Shown here: in pieces, positions 50,832 to 58,136 of the stretch | How the letters are laid out: every line of letters starts with the position of its first letter | Position numbering within the stretch: position 1 is the first letter of the stretch | NCBI RefSeq assembly: GCF_014679505.1 | Contig: NZ_CP061474.1 | Location: 1,766,001 to 1,830,000, forward strand | Direction: 5' to 3' | Source: Geobacillus sp. 46C-IIa | Lineage (GTDB): Bacteria > Bacillota > Bacilli > Bacillales > Anoxybacillaceae | DNA: 64,000 bases | The notes under the pieces: model-generated | Told to the model about the DNA's origin: nothing | What the model saw: the letters and a program-made list of their open reading frames with translations, nothing else | Database searches by the model: none | Program-made: the position numbers and the translations under genes

Positions 50832-51407
50832 TTACATGCGCGCGGCTGTTTTTCTTCTTAGCGGCGGCAAAAAACGTGGCCGCTCCTGAAACGCTTCCTC
50901 ATAATCGGTAAACGCCGACAGCGCCTGCTCTTCAGCGGTAATGCGAATGGACAACATAAGCGCGTTAAGAAGTGAAAATACGAGCGCGGTTATAGGCGCC
51001 TGAAACAAAAGCGGCAGCAACGCGATCTCCAAAACAACGACCGCATAGTTCGGATGACGAATCCACCGGTATGGCCCTTTTTTCACGACCGGGCGGTTGG
51101 GAACGATCAAAATTTTCGTATTCCAAAAACAGCCAAGCGACAAAATCGTCCATGCGCGCAGCCCTTCGACGGCGAGAAAGAGCGGAAACAAAAGCGGCCA
51201 GCGCCGCGACGGGCGGGCGCCTTTTCGAAGCGCCTCGACAGCCAGCGACAAAAGAAAGAGCACATGCAGCGACACGATCCACGGATAATGGCGGGCGCCC
51301 ACCTCTTTCGCTCCGAGCGCTTTCACATACCGTTCGTTCCGTTTCGCAAGCCAAAGCTCAAACAAACGCATCCCGACCACCGCAAAAAACACGAAGGCAA
51401 ACCGCAT
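50832..51407 (-). CDS. bpsB: Isoprenylcysteine carboxyl methyltransferase-like protein, BpsB (YpbQ)
   Basis: A 191-residue integral membrane methyltransferase with about five helices. The conserved end ICMT motif is RPVVKKGPYRWIRHPNYAVVVLEI, with GPYRWIRHPNY as SAM/substrate signature, and a C-terminal ITAEEQALSAF...YEEAFQERPRF region. In B. subtilis the homologue O-methylates alkylpyrones made by BpsA. Three ATG codons overlap the bpsA stop; the third (51407) has the right spacing from GGGAGGG. Translationally coupled to bpsA. Confidence 0.9.
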   Translation of the reverse strand: MRFAFVFFAVVGMRLFELWLAKRNERYVKALGAKEVGARHYPWIVSLHVLFLLSLAVEALRKGARPSRRWPLLFPLFLAVEGLRAWTILSLGCFWNTKILIVPNRPVVKKGPYRWIRHPNYAVVVLEIALLPLLFQAPITALVFSLLNALMLSIRITAEEQALSAFTDYEEAFQERPRFLPPLRRKTAARM

Positions 51408-51409
51408 CA

Positions 51410-52477
51410 TCATCCCTCCCATTTGAGCAGCACCATCTCGGCGCTAAAGCCGGGACCGAGGGCGACGAGCAGCCCATACCCGGGCGCAAGCGGCTGCCGC
51501 ATCACTTCCTTCAGCACAAAATAAACGGTGACTGACGACATATTGCCATATCGGGCCAGCACCTCTCTGGCAGCCTTTGTCTGTTCCATGTCGAACCCAA
51601 ACGCTTCTTCGTACGCTTCAATCACCTTTTTCCCGCCCGGGTGGGCGATAAAATAGTGAAGGTCGCGAAGCCTCAGCCCGTTCTCCTGCAAAAACAACTC
51701 CACTTGGGGGCGCAGCCATGCGCGGACGATCGACGGAATGTCTTTTGAAAAGACGACAAACAACCCTTCATCGCGAATATCCCACCCCATCACGTCCTCC
51801 GAGCGGGGCATCAGCGCCGACCGGGCGGCGATGATGCGCGGCGCGCCGCTGTTTGGCGCTGCTTCATCGCCAGCGACAAGCACACAGGCCACACCGTCGG
51901 AAAAAAGCGATGTGCCGATCACATTGCTTTTTGATAAGTCGTTCGCCTGAAATGTCAAACTGCAAAACTCAGCGGCAATCACAAGCGCCTTCGCCTTCGG
52001 AAACGCCCGGCAATAATCGGCCGCCCGAGCAAGGCCCGCTGCCCCGCCCGCACAGCCGAGCCCCCAAACCGGCACCCGCACGGCGGAAGGAGAAAACGGC
52101 AGCACGTTCATCAGCCGCGCCTCGATGCTTGGCGTGGACAAACCGGTCGTTGAGATGTAAAACAGCGCATCGACCGCCTCATGCGGAACCGGGCCGGCGG
52201 GAGCATTATGCAAACAGTTGTTGGCCGCCTCGCCGCTGTAGCGAACGGCGCTGTCGATGTACACCTCATTTTTCTCCCCGAAGCCATGTGGCTGGCTGTA
52301 CCAAACAAGCGGCTTAACAAACGTGCGCGTACCGATGCCGCCGTTGTCAAATGCCTGCAGCAACCGCTCGGCGCGCGCGAGGCGTCCGGCAAACAGACCG
52401 GCGACATGCCGCTTCACTTCGTCCTGGGAAACGATATATGGCATCTTTGCCGTGCCGATCGATAAAAGGGTCGGCAT
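51410..52477 (-). CDS. bpsA: Type III polyketide synthase BpsA
   Basis: A 355-residue chalcone synthase-like enzyme. The catalytic triad is visible: Cys142 in VWGLGCAGGAAGLARA, His279 in FIAHPGGKKVIEAYE and Asn312 in GNMSSVTVYFVL. It condenses long-chain acyl-CoA with malonyl-CoA to triketide pyrones. Its gene overlaps bpsB, which methylates the product, and dynA follows downstream, so this cluster deals with membrane lipids. CGAGGTGTTTGT precedes the ATG. B. subtilis BpsA is 365 residues, so this copy is full-length. Confidence 0.93.
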   Translation of the reverse strand: MPTLLSIGTAKMPYIVSQDEVKRHVAGLFAGRLARAERLLQAFDNGGIGTRTFVKPLVWYSQPHGFGEKNEVYIDSAVRYSGEAANNCLHNAPAGPVPHEAVDALFYISTTGLSTPSIEARLMNVLPFSPSAVRVPVWGLGCAGGAAGLARAADYCRAFPKAKALVIAAEFCSLTFQANDLSKSNVIGTSLFSDGVACVLVAGDEAAPNSGAPRIIAARSALMPRSEDVMGWDIRDEGLFVVFSKDIPSIVRAWLRPQVELFLQENGLRLRDLHYFIAHPGGKKVIEAYEEAFGFDMEQTKAAREVLARYGNMSSVTVYFVLKEVMRQPLAPGYGLLVALGPGFSAEMVLLKWEG

Positions 52478-52636
52478 ACAAACACCTCGGTTTGTTCCTC
52501 TTTTCGCTTAGAATGCGCAAGAAAGCAAACGGTATGCAGACGAAAAGGCATCCGTGCACCTCATTTTTTTAAAACGGCTGGTCGCTCATTCGATTTCTCT
52601 TTGCACCCGGAAAAAGAGAAGAAAAGCGGCGACACG

Positions 52637-52667
52637 CAAAAAACAGGCGCGGACAAAGCCGGCCTGT
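52637..52667 (-). terminator. Terminator of the coiled-coil gene
   Basis: On the minus strand ACAGGC pairs with GCCTGT (13-nt loop), followed by TTTTTTG, 55 bp after the stop. Confidence 0.75.
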
Positions 52668-52721
52668 CTTTTGAGAAAGAACAACCGTCTCAAGCGAGGA
52701 TTTTAACTGAGATGTTTAGCG

Positions 52722-53354
52722 TTATTTCGCTTTCAAAGCGCGGATTTCGCTCTCATGCTCAAGCAGATGCAACGCGAGGGATTGAAGAACGAGCTCTTGT
52801 CTAGCTTGTCCGGTGACGATTTCATCGATTTTCTGCTGCATTTGGGCAACAGTTTGCTTGATCGTTGACACGTCTCGAAGCGTCTCTAATGTCTCCACAA
52901 CGGCTTGCCGAATGAACGGCAATTCGGCGACATCTTCTTTCGTCGCCATCGTCTGCTCGATGCGCTCAACGCGCTCTTCCATACGCCCGACGCGCGCATC
53001 CAACGACGCCACATCCTCCCGCATGGCCATCACCGTTTGTTCCAGCTGCCCGATGCGTTCGTTCGTCTGCGCCACGTCTTCTTTCGTCGCCATCGTCTGC
53101 TCGACGCGCTCGACGCGTTCTTCCATGCGCCCGATGCGCGCATCCAACGACGCCACATCCCCCCGCATGGCCATCACCGTTTGTTCCAGCTGCCCGATGC
53201 GTTCGTTCGTCTGCGCCGTGTCTTTTTTCACCGCAGTCATCGTCTGCTCAAACCGCTCGATGCGCTCATTCGCTCGGGCGATGTCGGCCTTCGTTGCCAT
53301 CTCCGCCCGCATTTGCCGCAGCTCGTCAAACAGGCGCACCACCCATTCGTCCAC
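52722..53354 (-). CDS. Coiled-coil protein with tandem 48-residue repeats
   Basis: A 210-residue protein that is almost entirely helical coiled coil. Residues 47-94 and 95-142 are two nearly identical 48-residue units (AQTNERIGQLEQTVMAMR, DVASLDARIGRMEERVERV, EQTMATKEDV), encoded by a 144-bp DNA duplication (53073-53216 and 52929-53072); a partial diverged unit precedes them. The C-terminus is a different helix with EHESEIRALKAK. No membrane segment. AAAAGGAGGTGAAACC precedes the ATG. It stands between bpsA and the pbuX remnant, where B. subtilis has no such gene. Function unknown. Confidence 0.78.
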   Translation of the reverse strand: MDEWVVRLFDELRQMRAEMATKADIARANERIERFEQTMTAVKKDTAQTNERIGQLEQTVMAMRGDVASLDARIGRMEERVERVEQTMATKEDVAQTNERIGQLEQTVMAMREDVASLDARVGRMEERVERIEQTMATKEDVAELPFIRQAVVETLETLRDVSTIKQTVAQMQQKIDEIVTGQARQELVLQSLALHLLEHESEIRALKAK

Positions 53355-53379
53355 GGTTTCACCTCCTTTTCCCTTTCCA

Positions 53380-53838
53380 TTATATCATCGCCCTTCCACC
53401 ATCTTCTACTCTTTTCTCTATGAATCGACACGCCAACAAAAAAACCATCTTCGTTTCCCAAGCCGACGTTGGGAGACATGAAGCCGATTTTCTCGACTTG
53501 CCGAGATGGAAGACGGCGTTTAAGAGGATGGCAGTCATGCTGCCGGTGACGATGCCGCTGTCGGTCAAAATGCGGAGGCCGACCGGCAGCTCAGCAAACA
53601 AGTCTGGCACCGCCGTCACCCCGAGCCCCACGCCGATCGAGCAGGCGATAATGAGCAAGTTTTCTTGCACCGTCAAGTCGACTTGGCTTAACATTTTTAC
53701 GCCATAGGCAATGACCATGCCAAACATAGCGAGCATCGCCCCGCCGAGCACTGGGGCTGGAATGATCGTCGCCACGGCCGCAATTTTCGGCACAAATCCA
53801 ACATTCGTTGCAGCGCCTCTTTCTCCCATCTTGTTCAT
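53380..53838 (-). pseudogene. pbuX: C-terminal remnant of xanthine/uracil permease (pbuX)
   Basis: About 152 codons with similarity to the last third of NCS2 nucleobase permeases: FVPKIAAVATIIPAPVLGGAM, LAMFGMVIAYGVKMLSQVDL, then NLLIIACSIGVGLGVTAVPD and GIVTGSMTAILLNAVFHLGK. Some 290 N-terminal residues are missing and no ribosome site precedes the apparent start. In B. subtilis xpt-pbuX lies exactly between bpsA and ypwA, so this is a decayed pbuX in its ancestral place; xpt and its purine riboswitch are gone. Confidence 0.8.
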
Positions 53839-53886
53839 ACATTTTTCACAATCGTCACCATTTGTTCAAACTTCCCGCATTGTTTT

Positions 53887-53929
53887 TGTGAGAAAAGTCA
53901 CTGTTGCTACAGTTTCCTACAGTTATGAT
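53887..53929 (+). promoter_or_regulatory. Fnr/Crp-type site and promoter of the cba oxidase operon
   Basis: TGTGA-N6-TCACT (53887-53902) matches the Bacillus Fnr/Crp box TGTGA-N6-TCACA at nine of ten positions. A -10 element TATGAT lies at 53924-53929 with no good -35. Transcription would start near 53936, putting the box centre at about -41.5, the class II activator position. Two direct copies of CTACAGTT, 10 bp apart, lie between box and -10. Confidence 0.6.
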
Positions 53930-54016
53930 AGTGTCAAAGCAGGGAAATCCGCCGGTTGGCGCGCCTGCCTCACCGATGTTATGGGGGATGAATTCAAAAA
54001 AGAGGAGGGATACAAC

Positions 54017-54178
54017 ATGGCAAAACCAGAATGGACAAAACCGACTGCGACGATCCGGCAAACAAAAAAAGAGAAAGAGCCGGCCCTCGGCGGCACGCTG
54101 GCGTCCGTATTTTTGCTCGGCTTTTTCATCATTTTCGCCTGGGTCAGCGTCTACTTTTTATTTTTACACCGCCTGTAA
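54017..54178 (+). CDS. cbaD: b(o/a)3-type cytochrome c oxidase subunit IIa
   Basis: A 53-residue single-helix subunit: MAKPEWTKPTATIRQTKKEK then the membrane helix LASVFLLGFFIIFAWVSVYF. It has the size and layout of subunit IIa (CbaD) of B-family oxidases and lies directly ahead of subunit II. AAAGAGGAGGGATACAAC precedes the ATG at 54017; the long open frame upstream crosses the promoter. Confidence 0.8.
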   Translation: MAKPEWTKPTATIRQTKKEKEPALGGTLASVFLLGFFIIFAWVSVYFLFLHRL

Positions 54179-54199
54179 GCGGCAAGGGAGGGATTGGAT

Positions 54200-54670
54200 A
54201 TGCACATTCATAAGTACGAAAAAATTTGGCTGACGTTCGGCATCGGCTGTCTCGTTGTCTTTTTAACCGTCGTCGGTGTGAGCGCTTTCGCTGCCGGACA
54301 GCAACCGCCAAGCTGCTTGACGACGATCGATCCAGAGAAAGTGGACACGACCCCGCCATTCAATCAGCCCGGGCTTGTCAAAAAAGGAAATAACGAGTAC
54401 GAACTAAACATTGTTGTCGCGGCGTTTTCCTTTACGCCAAATGCCATTGAGATTCCAAAAGGAGCGAAAGTGACGATTAACGTCACCTCGAAGGATGTGA
54501 TCCATGGATTTCAAATTCCAGGAACAAACATCAACATGATGGTCGAACCTGGCTACGTCAACAGTTTGACGACGACGTTTGATGAGCCCGGCGAATATAC
54601 GATTCTCTGCAATGAATATTGCGGCGCCGGCCACCATATGATGACGGCGCGCATTAGGGTGGTGGAGTAA
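54200..54670 (+). CDS. cbaB: b(o/a)3-type cytochrome c oxidase subunit II
   Basis: A 156-residue subunit with one N-terminal membrane helix (about 10-32) and an outward CuA cupredoxin domain. CuA ligands are visible: His102 in KDVIHGFQ, Cys137 and Cys141 in CNEYCGAGHHMM, His145 and Met148, with Glu139 between. It receives electrons from cytochrome c and passes them to subunit I. Single-helix subunit II is typical of the ba3 class. The ATG at 54200 has AAGGGAGGG upstream; a TTG two codons earlier is too close to it. Confidence 0.93.
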   Translation: MHIHKYEKIWLTFGIGCLVVFLTVVGVSAFAAGQQPPSCLTTIDPEKVDTTPPFNQPGLVKKGNNEYELNIVVAAFSFTPNAIEIPKGAKVTINVTSKDVIHGFQIPGTNINMMVEPGYVNSLTTTFDEPGEYTILCNEYCGAGHHMMTARIRVVE

Positions 54671-54671
54671 C

Positions 54672-56321
54672 ATGGTACAATCATTGGAAAAAGTCGATCG
54701 CCGTGACGCCAAACTGGCGCTGGCGCATTTAGTTGTCGCTTTTGTTGCTCTCGCATTAGGCGGCTTCGCCGGCCTACTGCAAACACTCGTCCGTTCCGGC
54801 AAGTTTGAACTGCCGGGTGGCATCAGCTATTATACGATTTTAACGACGCACGGTGTCCTGCTTGGTCTTGTATTGACGACGTTTTTCATTATCGGCTTTC
54901 AGTTTGCTGCCGTCAGCCGCACGACCGGAGCGCTTTCGAGCGGTTTGCGCCGGTTTGGCTGGATCGGCTTTTGGATGATGACGATCGGAACGGCCATGAG
55001 CTCCTTTTTCATTCTTACTGGGCAAGCGGCCGTACTGTATACATTTTATGCGCCGCTGCAAGCGCACGCCGGCTTTTATATCGGTTTGACGCTTGTGGTC
55101 GTCGGCAGCTGGGTGAGCGGTTTTGCGATGTTCGCCCATTATGCACGTTGGCGGAAAGCGCACCGCGGCGAAGCGAGCCCGTTGTTGACATTTATGTCGG
55201 TGACAAATATGGTGTTATGGCTCGTCTGCACGCTCGGTGTGGCTGCAACCGTCGTCTTTCAGCTGATTCCGTGGTCGCTTGGGCTCACCGACCGGGTGAA
55301 CGTGCTATTGAGCCGAACGCTGTTTTGGTATTTCGGGCATCCGCTCGTTTACTTCTGGCTGCTGCCGGCGTATATGGTTTGGTACGCCGTCATTCCGAAA
55401 GTGATCGGCGGCAAAATCTTCTCTGATTCGCTCGCACGGCTGGCGTTTATCTTGTTTTTGCTTTTTTCCATTCCGGTCGGATTCCATCATCAATTGCTGG
55501 AGCCGGGGATCTCGCCGTTTTGGAAATACGTGCAAGTCGTCTTGACGTTTATGGTCATCATTCCATCGTTGATGACGGCGTTCGCCATGTTTGCGACGTT
55601 TGAATCATACGGCCGCTCGCAAGGAGCAACCGGCTTGTTTGGCTGGTGGCGGAAACTGCCGTGGGGAGATGCGCGCTTTTTCGCACCCTTTGTCGGAATG
55701 CTGTTTTTCATTCCAGCCGGCACCGGCGGGATTATTAACGCTTCGCATCAACTCAACCAAGTCGTCCATAACACGATTTGGGTGACCGGCCACTTCCATC
55801 TGACCGTGGCTACAACTGTCATCCTCACCTTTTTTGGTGCGTCGTACTGGCTCATTCCACATTTGACTGGCCGGGTGATGACGAAGGCGATGAACCGCCT
55901 CGCCATCATTCAAACGATCGTTTGGGCGGTCGGAATGACGTTTATGTCCGGCTCGATGCATTTTGCCGGCTTGCTTGGAGCGCCAAGACGTTCAGCGTTC
56001 TCGACGTACGGCAATTCGCCGCAGGCGCTCGAATGGATTCCGTATCAAATCGCACAAGCTGTCGGTGGAACGATCTTATTTATCGGCATCATTCTCATTC
56101 TCGTCATCGTCATCAACTTGGCGTTTTTCGCCCCGAAAGGCGAAACGGAATTTCCGGTCGCCGAAGCGGCCGCCCCGCAGGAACGGGCCGCACTGGCGCT
56201 TGAAAACTGGAAACTTTGGATCGGCCTTGTCGTTGCGCTTATTTTGATCGCGTATACTGTGCCGCTCATCGACATTATCCAAAACGCCCCGCCAGGGTCG
56301 AAAGGATATAAATTATGGTAA
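54672..56321 (+). CDS. cbaA: b(o/a)3-type cytochrome c oxidase subunit I
   Basis: A 549-residue, 13-helix heme-copper oxidase subunit. Low-spin heme ligands are His60 (THGVLLG) and His376 (TGHFHLT); CuB ligands are His223 in FGHPLVYFWLLP with the cross-linked Tyr227, and His272/His273 in FHHQLLEPG; His374 binds the high-spin heme. Helix VI has YFGHPLVYFW without the Glu of A-type oxidases, so proton uptake uses only the K-like channel of the B family. It reduces O2 with high affinity. Starts 1 bp after subunit II. Repeat copy B follows the stop and probably ends the transcript. Confidence 0.95.
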   Translation: MVQSLEKVDRRDAKLALAHLVVAFVALALGGFAGLLQTLVRSGKFELPGGISYYTILTTHGVLLGLVLTTFFIIGFQFAAVSRTTGALSSGLRRFGWIGFWMMTIGTAMSSFFILTGQAAVLYTFYAPLQAHAGFYIGLTLVVVGSWVSGFAMFAHYARWRKAHRGEASPLLTFMSVTNMVLWLVCTLGVAATVVFQLIPWSLGLTDRVNVLLSRTLFWYFGHPLVYFWLLPAYMVWYAVIPKVIGGKIFSDSLARLAFILFLLFSIPVGFHHQLLEPGISPFWKYVQVVLTFMVIIPSLMTAFAMFATFESYGRSQGATGLFGWWRKLPWGDARFFAPFVGMLFFIPAGTGGIINASHQLNQVVHNTIWVTGHFHLTVATTVILTFFGASYWLIPHLTGRVMTKAMNRLAIIQTIVWAVGMTFMSGSMHFAGLLGAPRRSAFSTYGNSPQALEWIPYQIAQAVGGTILFIGIILILVIVINLAFFAPKGETEFPVAEAAAPQERAALALENWKLWIGLVVALILIAYTVPLIDIIQNAPPGSKGYKLW

Positions 56322-56327
56322 AGTGAT

Positions 56328-56449
56328 GGGGCTGACCCAAAAGGTCGTCTGCCTTTAAGATAGGAACAACATATAGTGTAGCAGAAACAGTCAGTACGTA
56401 TTATATATAGCTGCGAAAGAGGGTGTCCTGCTCCTTTTGGGACACCCTC
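56328..56449 (+). repeat. Dispersed 3'-UTR element, copy B
   Basis: 122 nt, starting 6 bp after the oxidase stop in sense orientation. It opens GGGGCTGACCCAAAAGGTCG, contains GCCTTTAAGATAGGAAC, TAGCAGAAACAGTCAGTACG and TATTATATATAGCTGCG, and ends with the hairpin GAGGGTGTCC / GGACACCCTC (56419-56428 with 56440-56449). The 3' arm is also complementary to the 5' opening, so the ends form an imperfect ~17-bp inverted repeat. Best preserved copy. Confidence 0.65.
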
Positions 56450-56501
56450 AAGTTGTTTGAACTGCTTCTACGCCGCACCGCTTGAATCGGAAAACTTCAT
56501 G

Positions 56502-58007
56502 TTAACGTCTATAAATGGCTTTATACTTCTCTTCCAAATATTGAATTAAATACTCGGCTTTCAGCGGTTCGCCTGTCGCATCACGCACAAGATCAAGCGG
56601 CTTTTTTGTTTTGCCGAACCGGTGAACGTTGGCGGTCAGCCATTCACGAATCGGCGTGATGTTCCCTTCCTCAAGCAGTCGGGCAACATCTAGCTCTTTT
56701 TCAAGCGCTTGTTTGAATTGCGCCGCGTACATATAGCCGAGCGCATAGGACGGAAAATAGCCGAAGCTGCCGCCCGACCAATGGACGTCCTGCAAAACAC
56801 CGACCGCATCGTTGTGCGGGTGGATGCCAAGATATTGTTCGTATTTCTCGTTCCACACGTCCGGCAAATCAGCAGCTTCAATCTCTCCAGCAAACAGTTG
56901 CTTTTCTATTTCATACCGAACAATAATGTGAAGCGGATACGTCAGTTCGTCAGCCTCAATGCGAATCAACGACGGCTTCACCTCATTGATCGCCCGGTAA
57001 AACGCATCAAGCGAAACGCCCGCAAACTGTTCCGGCGCATATTGCTGCAAACGCGGATAATGCCGTTTCCAAAACGATGGATGGCGGCCGATCATATTTT
57101 CAAAAAAAAGCGACTGCGATTCGTGAATACCCATCGACGCCCCGCCCGCAAGCGGTGTGCCGACAAACGCTTCGGAAATGTGCTGTTCATAGAGGGCATG
57201 CCCGCACTCATGGATCGTGCCGAAAATAGCGGTGCGAAAATCGCGCTCATCGTAACGTGTCGTAATGCGGACATCGTTCGGATTAAGCCCGATCGCAAAC
57301 GGATGAACCGTCTCATCAAGCCGTCCTTTTCCGAAATCGTAGCCGAGGTCGACAAGCAGCTCCAACAGGAAGGCGCGCTGCTTTTCTTTCGGAAATGGCG
57401 CAAATAAAAATGATGTATCTGGCTGATCGGTTGCAGCAGAAATGGCGTGCACAAGCGGAACGATGTGCTCGCGCAATTGACCGAACAATCCGTCAAGCAA
57501 CTCGACCGTCATGCCTGGCTCGTACTGATCGAGCAGCGTATTATACGGATGCCCTTCATACCCCCAATAGCCGATAAAGCGGCGCTGAAACTCGATGATT
57601 TGTTCCAAATACGGACGAAAACGATCAAAATCAGCGGCCGCTCTCGCTTCTTCCCACACGCTTTCCGCCTTTGAGCAGAGCACAACATACTGCTTATACT
57701 CTTCGACCGGAATCTTTTTGTTTCGTTCATATTCTTTTTTGCATTCGTTGAGCGTATGCTGCGTCACTTCATCAAGCTGTTCGTAAACCCCTTTCGGTGA
57801 CAGCTTGGCGATAAACGCTGCCATTTCCTCTGACGTTGACATGTTAAACGCTTCTTCCGACAGCATGCCGATCACTTCGGAACGCTGCTCCACCCCTTTT
57901 TTCGGAGCGCCGGTCCGCAAATCCCAATACATTAAATTGATGGCCTCATGATACCCCATCATTTTTTTGACATACTGCAAAAACTGTTCTTCTACTCGCT
58001 TCACCAT
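56502..58007 (-). CDS. ypwA: M32-family metallocarboxypeptidase (YpwA)
   Basis: A 501-residue carboxypeptidase Taq-type enzyme. The zinc motif HECGH is at 266-270 (GTIHECGHALYEQ), the third ligand Glu lies in GIHESQSLFFENMIGR, and the family motif DVRITTRYDERDF precedes it. It removes C-terminal residues from peptides in the cytoplasm and is heat-stable in thermophiles. MVKRVEEQFLQYVKKMMGYH is the family start; the ATG at 58007 has GGGGGGGA upstream. The 96-codon open extension is not coding. B. subtilis YpwA has the same length. Confidence 0.94.
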   Translation of the reverse strand: MVKRVEEQFLQYVKKMMGYHEAINLMYWDLRTGAPKKGVEQRSEVIGMLSEEAFNMSTSEEMAAFIAKLSPKGVYEQLDEVTQHTLNECKKEYERNKKIPVEEYKQYVVLCSKAESVWEEARAAADFDRFRPYLEQIIEFQRRFIGYWGYEGHPYNTLLDQYEPGMTVELLDGLFGQLREHIVPLVHAISAATDQPDTSFLFAPFPKEKQRAFLLELLVDLGYDFGKGRLDETVHPFAIGLNPNDVRITTRYDERDFRTAIFGTIHECGHALYEQHISEAFVGTPLAGGASMGIHESQSLFFENMIGRHPSFWKRHYPRLQQYAPEQFAGVSLDAFYRAINEVKPSLIRIEADELTYPLHIIVRYEIEKQLFAGEIEAADLPDVWNEKYEQYLGIHPHNDAVGVLQDVHWSGGSFGYFPSYALGYMYAAQFKQALEKELDVARLLEEGNITPIREWLTANVHRFGKTKKPLDLVRDATGEPLKAEYLIQYLEEKYKAIYRR

Positions 58008-58104
58008 GCTCAGTCCCCCCCATTCGTTTTGGATGGCCGTATCATCATTTCCATAACCAGGTGCTCTTTTCCTCCTTAATCGCGAAGAAACGCCGTTTTG
58101 GGCC

Positions 58105-58136
58105 AAAAAAAGAGGGAAGAATGCTATTCTTCCCTC
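58105..58136 (-). terminator. Terminator of ypvA
   Basis: GAGGGAAGAAT pairs perfectly with ATTCTTCCCTC (11 bp, 3-nt loop); on the minus strand seven T residues follow. The ypvA stop codon is in the stem. Confidence 0.92.

Noticed and set aside
52929..53216. Tandem repeat considered as CRISPR or satellite
   Set aside because: Only two units of 144 bp, in frame inside a coding sequence, with no unique spacers. It is a protein-level repeat.
53839..54016. Possible leftover purine riboswitch of xpt-pbuX
   Set aside because: The conserved three-way junction sequence of the purine riboswitch is absent here and after 56450; only the oxidase promoter region is present.
53711..54178. Longer start for the 53-aa oxidase subunit IIa
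   Set aside because: The extended frame runs through the antisense of the pbuX remnant and through the promoter. The internal ATG at 54017 has a strong ribosome site and the expected size.
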